Part shown: in pieces, positions 48,301 through 59,926 of the stretch | Layout: each line of letters begins with the position of its first letter | Numbering within the stretch: position 1 is the stretch's first letter | Source: Sipunculus nudus | Lineage: Eukaryota; Annelida; Sipuncula; Golfingiida; Sipunculidae | Direction of reading: 5' to 3' | Assembly: GCA_026874595.1 (NCBI GenBank) | Contig: CM049318.1 | Coordinates: 41,398,456-41,462,455, forward strand | Length of the DNA stretch: 64,000 nucleotides | Program-made: the position numbers and the translations under genes | The notes under the pieces: generated by a model | Told to the model about the DNA's origin: nothing | The model's input: only the letters and a program-made list of their open reading frames with translations | Databases searched by the model: none

Positions 48301-51300
48301 TCCTAGGCTCTATGCAAGGATTGTGATTGATAAATGGCGTGGAAGGTTCTTGCTCCTGGGCTCTATGTCAGGGTTGTGATTGATAAATGGTGTGGAAGGT
48401 TCTTTGCTCCTGGGCTCTATGTCAGGGTTGTGATTGATAAATGGCGTTGAAGGTTCTTGCTCCTGGGCTCTATGTCAAGGTTGTGATTGATAAATGGTGT
48501 GGAAGGTTCTTTGCTCCTGGGCTCTATGTCAGGGTTGTGATTGATAAATGGCGTTGAAGGTTCTTGCTCCTGGGCTCTATGTCAGGGTTGTGATTGATAA
48601 ATGGTGTGGAAGGTTCTTTGCTCCTGGGCTCTATGTCAGGGTTGTGATTGATAAATGGTGTGGAAGGTTCTTGCTCCTGGGCTCTATGTCAGGGTTGTGA
48701 TTGATAAATAGCGTGGAAGGTTCTTTGCTCCTGGGCTCTATGTAAAGGGTTGTGATTGATAAATGGCGTTGAAGGTTCTTGCTCCTGGGCTCTATGTCAG
48801 GGTTGTGATTGATAAATGGTGTGGAAGGTTCTTTGCTCCTGGGCTCTATGTAAAGGGCTGTGATTGATAAATGGCGCTGAAGGTTCTTGCTCCTGGGCTC
48901 TATGTCAGGGTTGTGATTGATAAATGGCGTTGAAGGTTCTTGCTCCTGGGCTCTATGTCAGGGTTGTGATTGATAAATGGCGTTGAAGGTTCTTGCTCCT
49001 GGGCTCTATGTCAGGGTTGTGATTGATAAATGGTGTGGAAGGTTCTTTGCTCCTGGGCTCTATGTCAGGGTTGTGATTGATAAATGGCGTTGAAGGTTCT
49101 TGCTCCTGGGCTCTATGTCAAGGTTGTGATTGATAAATGGTGTGGAAGGTTCTTTGCTCCTGGGCTCTATGTCAGGGTTGTGATTGATAAATGGCGTTGA
49201 AGGTTCTTGCTCCTGGGCTCTATGTCAGGGTTGTGATTGATAAATGGTGTGGAAGGTTCTTTGCTCCTGGGCTCTATGTCAGGGTTGTGATTGATAAATG
49301 GTGTGGAAGGTTCTTGCTCCTGGGCTCTATGTCAGGGTTGTGATTGATAAATAGCGTGGAAGGTTCTTTGCTCCTGGGCTCTATGTAAAGGGTTGTGATT
49401 GATAAATGGCGTTGAAGGTTCTTGCTCCTGGGCTCTATGTCAGGGTTGTGATTGATAAATGGTGTGGAAGGTTCTTTGCTCCTGGGCTCTATGTAAAGGG
49501 TTGTGATTGATAAATGGCGCTGAAGGTTCTTGCTCCTGGGCTCTATGGCAGGGTTGTGATTGATAAATGGCGTTGTAGGTTCTTGCTCCTGGGCTCTATG
49601 TCAGGGTTGTGATTGATAAATGGTGTGGAAGGTTCTTTGCTCCTGGGCTCTATGTAAAGGGTTGTGATTGATAAATGGCGTTGAAGGTTCTTGCTCCTGG
49701 GCTCTATGTCAGGGTTGTGATTGATAAATGGTGTGGAAGGTTCTAGCTCCTAGGCTCTATGTCAAGGTTGTGATTAATAAATAGCGTGGAAGGTTCTTTG
49801 CTCCTGGGCTCTATGTAAAGGGTTGTGATTGATAAATGGCGTTGAAGGTTCTTGCTCCTGGGCTCTATGTCAGGGTTGTGATTGATAAATGGTGTGGAAG
49901 GTTCTAGCTCCTAGGCTCTATGTAAAGGGTTGTGATTGATAAATGGCGCTGAAGGTTCTTGCTCCTGGGCTCTATGTCAGGGTTGTGATTGATAAATGGT
50001 GTGGAAGGTTCTTTGCTCCTGGGCTCTATGTCAGGGTTGTGATTGATAAATAGCGTGGAAGGTTCTTTGCTCCTGGGCTCTATGTAAAGGGTTGTGATTG
50101 ATAAATGGTGTGGAAGGTTCTTTGCTCCTTGGCTCTATGTAAAGGGTTTGTGATTGATAAATGGCGCTGAAGGTTCTTGCTCCTGGGCTCTATGTCAGGG
50201 TTGTGATTGATAAATGGCGTTGAAGGTTCTTGCTCCTGGGCTCTATGTCAGGGTTGTGATTGATAAATGGTGTGGAAGGTTCTTTGCTCCTGGGCTCTAT
50301 GTAAAGGGTTGTGATTGATAAATGTCGTTGAAGGTTCTTGCTCCTGGGCTCTATGTCAGGGTTGTGATTGATAAATGGTGTGGAAGGTTCTAGCTCCTAG
50401 GCTCTATGTCAAGGTTGTGATTGATAAATAGCGTGGAAGGTTCTTTGCTCCTTGGCTCTATGTAAAGGGTTGTGATTGATAAATGGCGTTGAAGGTTCTT
50501 GCTCCTGGGCTCTATGTCAGGGTTGTGATTGATAAATGGTGTGGTAGGTTCTTTGCTCCTGGGCTCTATGTAAAGGGTTGTGATTGATAAATGGCGCTGA
50601 AGGTTCTTGCTCCTGGGCTCTATGTCAGGGTTGTGATTGATAAATGGTGTGGAAGGTTCTTGCTTCTGAGCTCTATGTAAAGGGTTGTGATTGATAAATG
50701 GCGCTGAAGGTTCTTGCTCCTGGGCTCTATGTCAGGGTTGTGATTGATAAATAGCGTGGAAGGTTCTTGCTCCTGGGCTCTATGTCAGGGTTGTGATTGA
50801 TAAATGGTGTGGAAGGTTCTTGCTCCTGGGCTCTATGTAAAGGGTTGTGATTGATAAATGGCGCTGAAGGTTCTTGCTCCTGGGCTCTATGGCAGGGTTG
50901 TGATTGATAAATGGCGTTGTAGGTTCTTGCTCCTGGGCTCTATGTCAGGGTTGTGATTGATAAATGGTGTGGAAGGTTCTTTGCTCCTGGGCTCTATGTA
51001 AAGGGTTGTGATTGATAAATGGCGTTGAAGGTTCTTGCTCCTGGGCTCTATGTCAGGGTTGTGATTGATAAATGGTGTGGAAGGTTCTAGCTCCTAGGCT
51101 CTATGTCAAGGTTGTGATTAATAAATAGCGTGGAAGGTTCTTTGCTCCTGGGCTCTATGTAAAGGGTTGTGATTGATAAATGGCGTTGAAGGTTCTTGCT
51201 CCTGGGCTCTATGTCAGGGTTGTGATTGATAAATGGTGTGGAAGGTTCTAGCTCCTAGGCTCTATGTAAAGGGTTGTGATTGATAAATGGCGCTGAAGGT

Positions 51301-52025
51301 TCTTGCTCCTGGGCTCTATGTCAGGGTTGTGATTGATAAATGGTGTGGAAGGTTCTTGCTTCTGAGCTCTATGTAAAGGGTTGTGATTGATAAATGGCGC
51401 TGAAGGTTCTTGCTCCTGGGCTCTATGTCAGGGTTGTGATTGATAAATAGCGTGGAAGGTTCTTGCTCCTGGGCTCTATGTCAGGGTTGTGATTGATAAA
51501 TGGTGTGGAAGGTTCTTGCTCCTGGGCTCTATGTAAAGGGTTGTGATTGATAAATGGCGCTGAAGGTTCTTGCTCCTGGGCTCTATGGCAGGGTTGTGAT
51601 TGATAAATGGCGTTGTAGGTTCTTGCTCCTGGGCTCTATGTCAGGGTTGTGATTGATAAATGGTGTGGAAGGTTCTTTGCTCCTGGGCTCTATGTAAAGG
51701 GTTGTGATTGATAAATGGCGTTGAAGGTTCTTGCTCCTGGGCTCTATGTCAGGGTTGTGATTGATAAATGGTGTGGAAGGTTCTAGCTCCTAGGCTCTAT
51801 GTCAAGGTTGTGATTAATAAATAGCGTGGAAGGTTCTTTGCTCCTGGGCTCTATGTAAAGGGTTGTGATTGATAAATGGCGTTGAAGGTTCTTGCTCCTG
51901 GGCTCTATGTCAGGGTTGTGATTGATAAATGGTGTGGAAGGTTCTAGCTCCTAGGCTCTATGTAAAGGGTTGTGATTGATAAATAGTGTGGAAGGTTCTT
52001 GCTTCTGAGCTCTATGTAGGGGTTG
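48301..52025. repeat. 3.7-kb satellite of 53-56-bp units with higher-order structure
   Basis: Head-to-tail units read CTCTATGTCAGGGTTGTGAT, TGATAAATGGTGTGGAAGGT, TCTTTGCTCCTGGG, about 69 units by length. Variants differ at three spots: GTCAGGG / GTCAAGG / GTAAAGGG / GGCAGGG; GGTGTGG / GGCGTTG / GGCGCTG / AGCGTGG; and the TTGCTCC / TTTGCTCC / TAGCTCC spacer. Variant strings repeat as blocks (about 643 bp and 696 bp). Unit lengths are not multiples of three and no long ORF crosses the array. Confidence 0.97.
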
Positions 52026-52397
52026 GTATTTACAGCCTCTGTCATATTATAAAGAATTTCATTTTCATAAACAGATGAATCTGGCAGTTGTAGCCGACAG
52101 GGTACATGTAGAAGTCACACAGAAAATGTATCTAATATTTTTATCTGTGACTGACAAGCCATATGAGTCCAGTGGAAGCAGTGGTCACATTTAATATTTA
52201 TTGAACGATAATCAAAATTCCCACATTGTTACTAAAAATAGATTCGAACGTGTCGGACAAAAAGAAAAAACAAGCTTCTATTCTCACAAATACGTGCATA
52301 GATGGCGCACCAGTTTAATCTTTTTTTTTAATACTTTTTGCAGGCCCCTGAACCCTGTATCAGGGCCATCACTTAAGCTAATTTTCTGTGCTTGTGT
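52026..52397. other. Spacer between satellite and MITE
   Basis: Unique-looking sequence; no ORF of interest or recurring repeat seen. Confidence 0.6.
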
Positions 52398-52594
52398 CCA
52401 GAAGCGGAGCCCCTCCCCCCCCCCCCCCCCGGGCTTTTTTTTTTCAACCGTCGCATAACCCCTATTTAAGGGTTTCAGACCAATTCCCCCCCCCCCCCCG
52501 CCCCCTTTCCGGACCCGGGGACCTTTTTGAAGGCTTTGTCATTAGTCCTCCCGGATTGGACCCTAATTTTCCTAAATCCTGGATTCACCCCTGG
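52398..52594. mobile_element. CAGRRGCGGATCC MITE, copy 2
   Basis: CCAGAAGCGGAGCCCCTCCC at the left and AAATCCTGGATTCACCCCTGG at the right are diverged inverted ends. The interior includes two C-runs and 'GGGGACCTTTTTGAAGGCTTTGTCATTAGTCCTCC', shared with copy 3. Confidence 0.75.
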
Positions 52595-52804
52595 TGTTAT
52601 ATATCGATCATTTTAAGGTTTTTGGCCGAACACGTGCATCTTGAGTCTAATAACGAACGGCTTAACGGGATTTTGCCAGGGTTCTTGGGTTGACGGGTAG
52701 GCCCGTGGCTCAGGGTTATATATTTCTTTATATTGGAATAAAACTTCTTCAAGTAAAACATCTCGCAGCGATAAAAAAAGCAAGCCACGATGCCATCTGG
52801 GGGG

Positions 52805-52930
52805 TATATATAGAACTGTCAGGAAGACAAGTGGCGACATCAAGTGACTCAAAGCAGGTTGACAGAGGATTTTGAGGACGCTGGGCAGAACGTTCGTTCC
52901 CCATGAATGAGATAAATCAGTTATCTCACG
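52805..52930 (+). promoter_or_regulatory. Candidate TATA promoter and first non-coding exon of the HMG-box gene
   Basis: TATATATA at 52805-52812 is followed by about 118 nt ending at a consensus donor (CACG|GTAAGA, junction at 52930). A good acceptor (TTTTTTTTCTCTTTGCAG) lies at 54630. The order TATA, exon, donor and acceptor would give the gene a 5'UTR, but there is no transcript evidence. Confidence 0.2.
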
Positions 52931-54630
52931 GTAAGATGGCAGAAACTTTGTACATGGTATATCATTAACATATATATGGACCATTTAAACTTAGCCCCAG
53001 TAAGCGATTTGCTGTTTAATTTTGTGAAGCCAAACGCTCTGAGATGACAGACATGGCATAAGTCCCAATCTAAATTCTAAGTCCAAGTCCAACTTTCAGA
53101 CATTATATTGTGAAAACTATCTTGTCTTAATATAATTTGTTTCAGTTAGGACTTGGAAAGATGCCGCATTATGAATATATCGATGCATTTTCTAACGATC
53201 CGGTAAAAGTTCGCAGTGCAGTCCAACTTCCAAGTGACCTGCCAGATACATGCTTCCTTACTCAGTTACTGAAAAGTGGTTAATAGCTTAGGCCTACTCC
53301 GATTAAATAAGAGGTTAACTGGTTAAGCTTCAATATGACGAAGGAAATAAGTCATTCAGCATTGTTGAATTATAGCTGGAATGCTGATGGTCTGTCCATA
53401 TTTTCTTGCTCCCACATGGAGCTTATTTGATGATTCCAGTTCATCAATCTGCACAAAAATATTGTAATTTATAATATTTTCTTATTAAAATAAGACAACA
53501 TCAAACTTTATTCAAAGTAAAAGGTAATTATGATTAATGCTAGTTTGTGGCAGGTAACGTACACTGCACTTTTACTGTAAAATCTACTGGCATACATAGC
53601 ACATTTAACGGGGCCACTGTCTGGAATGTTGCGCCCTAGAACCCCCCCCCCCCAAACATTCCAAAGTCCTCTATCTGCCCCAGCAATTAGCTATGGTCTC
53701 CTAAAACCACAACTAAGATTACCCCACAATTATCTTTTGAGGGAGACATGCAGCTGATAGATAGTTTGTTCCACCAGTAGGTCCCACATTAATTTGACAT
53801 ATATTCTGTTTAACTTTTATATGAAGCTGCTGAAGGCTTAAAGTTACATGACAAAATTCAAGGTTTAAGTTTACAGCCCTTTTTCTTTCTTCTTAATCTT
53901 GTAGACATGAGTGACATGGGATGCCAGCCTCACTTTGTTTAACCTCAGAATAATTATGACACTAACCAACAGCTTTTACAAAGGAGTTTCAGAAGCGGAT
54001 CCAGGGGGAGGGTCCAGACCCTCCCTTTTTCAGCCAACACAACCTTTTCTTAAGGGTTTTTTTAGACCAATTTTTGTGGGCTGGACCCTTCCCCCCCCCC
54101 TTTTCCTGACCTGGGGACCTTTTTGTTTAGGTTTGTCATTAGTCCTCCAATGTTGGATCCCTCCTTTTCCTAAAATCCTGGATCCGCCCCTGAGTTTTAT
54201 CGGCATGATATGAACAGTGACCTTGACCTTCATATATGGAATTGAGTTGTATAAATTAGACTCTTTTTATAGATTTGTACAGTCTAATCTATGAATATTC
54301 CTGAATATTGCTGTCATTAAAATGGAATATCTGTTAAACTGAGAAAGTGATTCCTTTCTCCTATGACACCACAGTAAACTGTATTTAAAAAGGTACAGTA
54401 CGACCTTATTAAAAGACCTATAACTAAAAAAAACCTGAAGGTGTAATCACTAGGAACAGGTAATTTCAAATGAAACTAATATATGTGCATTTTTTTGTGC
54501 CAGGAAATACACATTTTTCTCACTTGTGTTAGAAGTGTGCTTTCATTATATAATAAAGCCCAAATTAATAAATAAAAACTCAGGTTATCAGGGAGGTTGG
54601 AACTAACAATTATTTTTTTTCTCTTTGCAG
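52931..54630 (+). other. Upstream region or putative first intron of the HMG-box gene
   Basis: Contains a 40-codon frame at 53161 (MPHYEYIDAF...) of unknown meaning, a C-run near 53641-53652, and MITE copy 3. No exon with recognisable protein similarity. Confidence 0.4.
53990..54192. mobile_element. CAGRRGCGGATCC MITE, copy 3 (best preserved)
   Basis: CAGAAGCGGATCCAGG at the left and CCTGGATCCGCCCCTG at the right are inverted ends. AGTTT on both sides could be a 5-bp target-site duplication. The interior shares GGGGACCTTTTTG and TTTGTCATTAGTCCTCC with copy 2. The ends and 5-bp site suggest a hAT-related MITE. Confidence 0.8.
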
Positions 54631-54826
54631 TGGCATCTTCCTACCAGCATGTCAGCTATCAGATATTATTTCAATGAGCCGCTCTTTCATCTGTTTCATG
54701 AATAATCATCAGACCTAAATGCATCGGGTCATAATCAGAAGTGCCAATCAAATACAACAGACCATAAGAAAACTATACACTGTTCACATGCCCTCTGCCC
54801 AAGAACACGTACCAGACACAGGACAG
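54631..54826 (+). other. Possible upstream exon of the HMG-box gene
   Basis: A strong acceptor at 54630 and a possible donor at 54827 (CAG|GTTACA) bound a segment with a frame from ATG 54719 (MHRVIIRSANQIQQTIRKLY...). That frame would join in phase 0 to the large exon at 56030. Three earlier ATGs in the segment open short frames, so it might instead be 5'UTR, or not an exon at all. Confidence 0.25.
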
Positions 54827-56029
54827 GTTACAAGGCCTTATTTGATTGGTCAGATTCTTGATGCTTTTCTCGCAGTGCAAAATATTGCTCTAAAACAGTG
54901 CAACAGATGTGTTTTGGGAGCCATTTAAGCAAGTACATACGTGAGTCATTTGATTGGTTCCATTGCCTTGTTCATTTTTCTTTAAGTAGATGCCAGAGTG
55001 GCTCAATGAATCAAGGTATCTAGCGGTAATGTATACAGGGGCCAGATCTTAGCTAGTAGGAGGATGTGCAGTGGACACAAAACCATTATTTCTTTTTATC
55101 AAAATGCTCCATATCAAAACAACTGGCCTGCATGAGTGCTTCCAGATTGATATGTAGAAAATCATTATGATGATCCTTGGCCACTGTTAAATTAAGTCAG
55201 GGTATGATACTATCACAGTATCAGACATTGAAACTAAGAAAATATGAGGAAGCAATAACTCGATGATTAAACTTGTCTTGACTGATTCTTTAACATTGTA
55301 AAAACACCAGGTCTGATTGATTTAGTTTATGCATGCATGATTTAAGAAAAGTAAGGATCCAATGGATTATTCAAAATAAGCTTTCCGCATAAACTAATGC
55401 ATGAAGATATATTGCCAGGACCATCACATTGTATTAAGGCCAGTTTCATCATCAAAATATTTGGTCATATCTCAAATTATTACAGTGAACAGATACCTTG
55501 TCTGTAATGACTGACATCTGTCAGAGCCTGTGGCCTGTATTGTGGTGTGATTGGTATCTGATTTGAAGTGATTTCATTTGACAAAGCCTATGTTTGCTGG
55601 ATCTTTTTTACTGATACCCACTACATTCATGAGTATTACAGTGATTCCAGTGTACATGCTGATGGAAATGCACAGTCTTGTTAAATCTATTCTGCAAAAC
55701 ATCCAAATAAGTTGTTAAAAATACAAAAATATTCAAAAATTGCTGATTGTGGATATTGGTCCAGTTAATTTTGGTTAACCTGACAGGACATAGAGACAAT
55801 CTGTGACTGCAAGGCTTTAGCATTCAAAGCCAAGATCTTAGGTCACTTTGGGTGACAGTTAACTTTATGCATTATCATAATAACTTATGAATTCATGTTT
55901 TTACAGGGGATAAAAACTATTGTATTGATAATAATCTTTTTAAATTATAAAAAAATGATTTCTTCATTATGCCTGTAAATCAGTTTTTGCCATTCAGACA
56001 CACATGTACATTTTTTTATTGTTCTCCAG

Positions 56030-59000
56030 ATGGGGGTTCCATACAGAGTTGAACAGGATACAAAAGGAAGTGAGGAGGACACAGAAGTGATGAAAGCCAG
56101 CCAGATCAGGACTGCATCTTGTCTGAAATCTGCAGGAACTGAAGGCTCTGTTACAGAGAAACAAGTCAAAGTAACAGATGCACCTGCCAATGATATCACA
56201 AAGCTGAACATGAACACTGACAGGAAGAAGCCCGCACCACGTAGAAGACTGTACAAACGTAAATCAGTAGACATTCCATTGAGTTCATATGGAGGTGAAG
56301 ATTCATCAGGATTTGATTCAATACTGTGTCAGCAAAAGAAATTGAGAACCGATGGAGACAGTCAAGGAAGGAAGGAACCAACTCTTCAAAGTTCATCTGT
56401 ATCAGATGCAGACAGAAAAATACTCAGGGGTAGACGAACATTAAAACGAAGCCAGTCTGAAGGAGATATTGATCTTAGAAAGAACTCAGGAAGCCGGGGC
56501 AGAAAAAGGACCAGGCTAGATGATATTCCAGAGTCACCAACTTGGAAAACAGAGACCTCATTTGATAAGAAGTTTGACTCATTCCTACATTCAGATATTT
56601 CGGCATCTAATCAAAGCCTCCAAGAAAATAGTTGCTTGTCCTTTACTTATGAACCAGTGTGGAACCATGATTTAAACCATAATATTCCAATTACATCAAC
56701 TCCAAAACCTAAAGCTGATATTAAAAAACAGCAAGGTTCTAATGATGATGAATATAGAGTACCAAGCCTGTTGTCCGGCTCAGATGACTGCTTCACACTA
56801 TGTAGTTCTGTGTTACAGCACTGTAATATATCAGAGCCACTTTCCCCAGTGAAGGCATTGGAACACTCCAAGATTCCAAGTGGAGATAAGGAAAACATGT
56901 TAGGAATCAGCAGCACCATCACTGATTCTGCTCTCCCCTTATCCATGAATGGAGAAGAACAGTTTGCTCATGAAAAGGACCATGACTACAGCCTTCGACA
57001 GGATGATCTGTCATTCAGCTCTCCGTGTTATCAACAAATCAAAGCATCTCCTAAAAGAGGCTCTGTCGTGTTGACATCGGCTGGCACCACCACACACCTT
57101 CCTGGTTCACACTGCCATCAAGGTTACACTTATTTAAGGCAGTGTGGTTCTGAAATGTTTCCTTGTACAAGCCAAGCTTTTATCCCTCCCTATTCCATGC
57201 CTGGTTGTTACCCAAAAGCTCATCTTTTTACCGCCAGTGATTCTGGTATCCTGAACTCTTCCTATGATCCTCTGTGGGGTTACCAACAGAGGCCAAATAT
57301 ATCAGGAGTACCTTTTCTCACAAATAATTGCCATGATTGCAATGTGACCTCAAACTGGGGCCCACACTGCATTACTGATTTGTATGACTCGTCGGCCAAT
57401 CTGCATTTCTTAAATGAAAAGGCCTTACTAAATCCTGCTGGATATAGGAGCCATTTTCCTCATTTAGAGTCCTATGAAATTTCTAGACTTGGAGCACCCT
57501 CCACAGATTCTTGGATGTTGAAAAATAATGACAGTGGATATGTTTGCAGTAAGTCTCTGTGTACCAAGATGTCAGATGGGATGTTAAAAAGCACTGTGGG
57601 AACCAAATTTACCAAAACTGCAACAAAAACTAAACCAACTGAGACTTTGTCATTCACAACTTCAACAAGGAAGTATTACTCTGATGCACAGAAGGATCAT
57701 AATTCAACAACTACATGTCCATCTTTGACTGAATTTATGATTCTGCCTGAGCAAATTTCACATGATCCTGAAGGAAAAGCAAAAGCTCCACAGAGTTTAA
57801 AGTTATTTAAGAATCAGAGAGATGATGGCCATACATGTCTTAAAACACAGAAGTCTCCAGATGTAAATGTAACTGAAAAACAAAAACATGAGGATGGAGA
57901 AATAAGGCGGTCAAAGCCAACACTTGGTGGACTGAATCAATTTTCAGAGTCTTTTGAAAGAGATACTGTTATTTGTGAAAGAAATGTCCAAGGAGAGATA
58001 GCCCCCATTTTTGAAACCAGATACGGAGATAATTCAAGTCTTTTATGTCAAAAAAACAAATCCAGTACCACAGATGAAGGCTTTCAAACATCCAGTCAGA
58101 GTTTCACAAATGTTTCACATAAGGTATCCAGTGACTGTATAGCAAATGGTTCACAGCAAGTTACAATTGATATCCTAAAGGATATACCAACCACTGAAAC
58201 AACATCCCTTATTGTCAGTGATGTTCTTGATGTAGGGAGTGTCGGCTTACAGGATGAAAAAGAAGCTGCAAAACAAGAATTGGGTAGAAGACCACAAATA
58301 GCATGCCAAGGAGAGGAGGTTGCATACAGTGGGGGAACTCCCAAAGGCTTAGACCTTAAACATGACACCCCCTTACTTTCAGTCAAACCTGTCATGCTTT
58401 GCACAGTCCAGAAAGAATCAGGAAACAAGTCGGATGGCAGTGCTTTGGGGTCACAGAAAGAGAGTAGTATCATAACAGGTCATCCTGCATTTGGGGTTTA
58501 CTTGGAAACCAACAAAGCCCAGTGTGGAAACAATTATCAAATTACATCAGTGAAAAGCGATGGATTGTCAAAATTACATGCAAATGATTATGACAACCCT
58601 GGGAAGAATACAACACCTGTAGTTATTTTAGATAAAATTTACAGTGGGTTGAGTGACCCATCCAGTAAAGCTAATCCCCTGTCTTTGGCATCGCTGGAAA
58701 AAGAAAAACCAGAGAAGATATCCAAAGTTGATAATGAATTTAGCTCAGAGAAGATAAATGACCCCTGCTTTTACTTAAAGGGGAAGATATCTTTTGGCTT
58801 CAAAAGATCTTCTGTTGGACAGCTTCCTGTTATAAAAGAACAACTGGCTTCGGACAATTGTTTCATAGGACAAGGTGACAGATGTCAAAGTTCAGAAAAT
58901 GTAAAACCACGTAAAGCAGCAAAGAGCAAAGTAACCAAGAAACCTAATGCAGATACATGTGGAAGAGTAAGGAAAAGGAAAACGCATAAAACACAGAGTA

Positions 59001-59926
59001 AATGCTACATCATTGGGAAAGGAAACTGTGCACGTTTAATGGCTGTAAAGGGCATGGTCAGAGATGAGATAAGTGCTGTGCTAAACGCTAAGGGTAAAGA
59101 TATGTGTAATCTGAAACATGCTGTAATAAAAGACAGTGGTGTGCAAACAAGTCCAAATGCTAACGGTCAGAATCATACTTGTGAAAGTATTTTAAGCAGC
59201 AATCTTATCAGGAAACAGAATCTCTTCAAAGGTCGAGGCAGACAATGTGGTGACTCCATTTCAGTCCAGAATACAGTCCCTCAACAGTTGTCTAACCCCA
59301 AGAAAAACCTGAAACAAAAGATAAAGAGGTGTCACATAAAAACAAGTGACATTAATGATAGTATATCAAACTTGAAGAGAAAACAAAGGTGTCTCCCACA
59401 GCAAGAACCTGGAGCATCTGAAACGGAACTCAACACATCCCCTCCACAAAACTGTGGCCAGTCCATGCAACCATGTTCAGGTGATTCCCAACTTGGGGAA
59501 GATAGAAACCTCAAGGGAAGTGCCCCTGCTGACAGTTCTTTTGTAAGGACTGATCTGGATTATAGCAAAAATGAAAAATCTGAACTGTCTGGAGAAAATT
59601 GTCATCAAGATGCTCATTCAGATGTTCCAGATGTTCTCTGTACAAATTTGATACCTGAAAGAACAAGTTTAACACAACAGTGCCCTGGCAGTCTTTCACC
59701 AGTAAGACCAATGCTGTCCGGGGATGGACAACATATACTTCCGTATCCAGAGTGGCCTGTCTGTCCGTCAACTGTATGTGACTCTCATGTTTACAAGCCA
59801 GTATCATCCATGTCACTACCAGACCACCTGGGGCTAGAGTCAGACATGGAACATGGACTGAACCAGCACAGCACTCCAACATCAGTTTTCTCTCCTGCAT
59901 CTCATACCCATAGTGACATCCTTCAG
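56030..59926 (+). CDS. Large exon of the HMG-box gene
   Basis: A 3,897-nt exon encodes 1,299 residues. Acceptor TTATTGTTCTCCAG, donor CTTCAG|GTAAAC, phase 0 at its end. The reading frame stays open throughout, far longer than chance in this AT-rich DNA, and splices in frame into the HMG-box exons. The sequence is rich in S, K, N, T and D, with several short basic patches, and no transmembrane or signal segment is seen. Confidence 0.92.

Noticed and set aside
48301-52025. CRISPR-like array
   Set aside because: Units are directly adjacent with no unique spacers, and this is eukaryotic DNA; it is a satellite.
53161-53283. 40-codon frame MPHYEYIDAFSNDP... as an upstream exon of the HMG-box gene
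   Set aside because: It ends in a stop before any usable donor and has no recognisable similarity.
54990-55035. tRNA-like or SINE head (GCCAGAGTGGCTCAATGAAT)
   Set aside because: It resembles a leucine/serine tRNA 5' arm, but no anticodon stem, B-box or A-rich tail follows.
59511-59900. Antisense open frame of 129 codons inside the large HMG-gene exon (and similar ones at 58096-58473 and 56647-56946)
   Set aside because: These are shadows of a long sense exon; they have no start context, no protein similarity I recognise, and the sense frame is fully open and spliced in frame.
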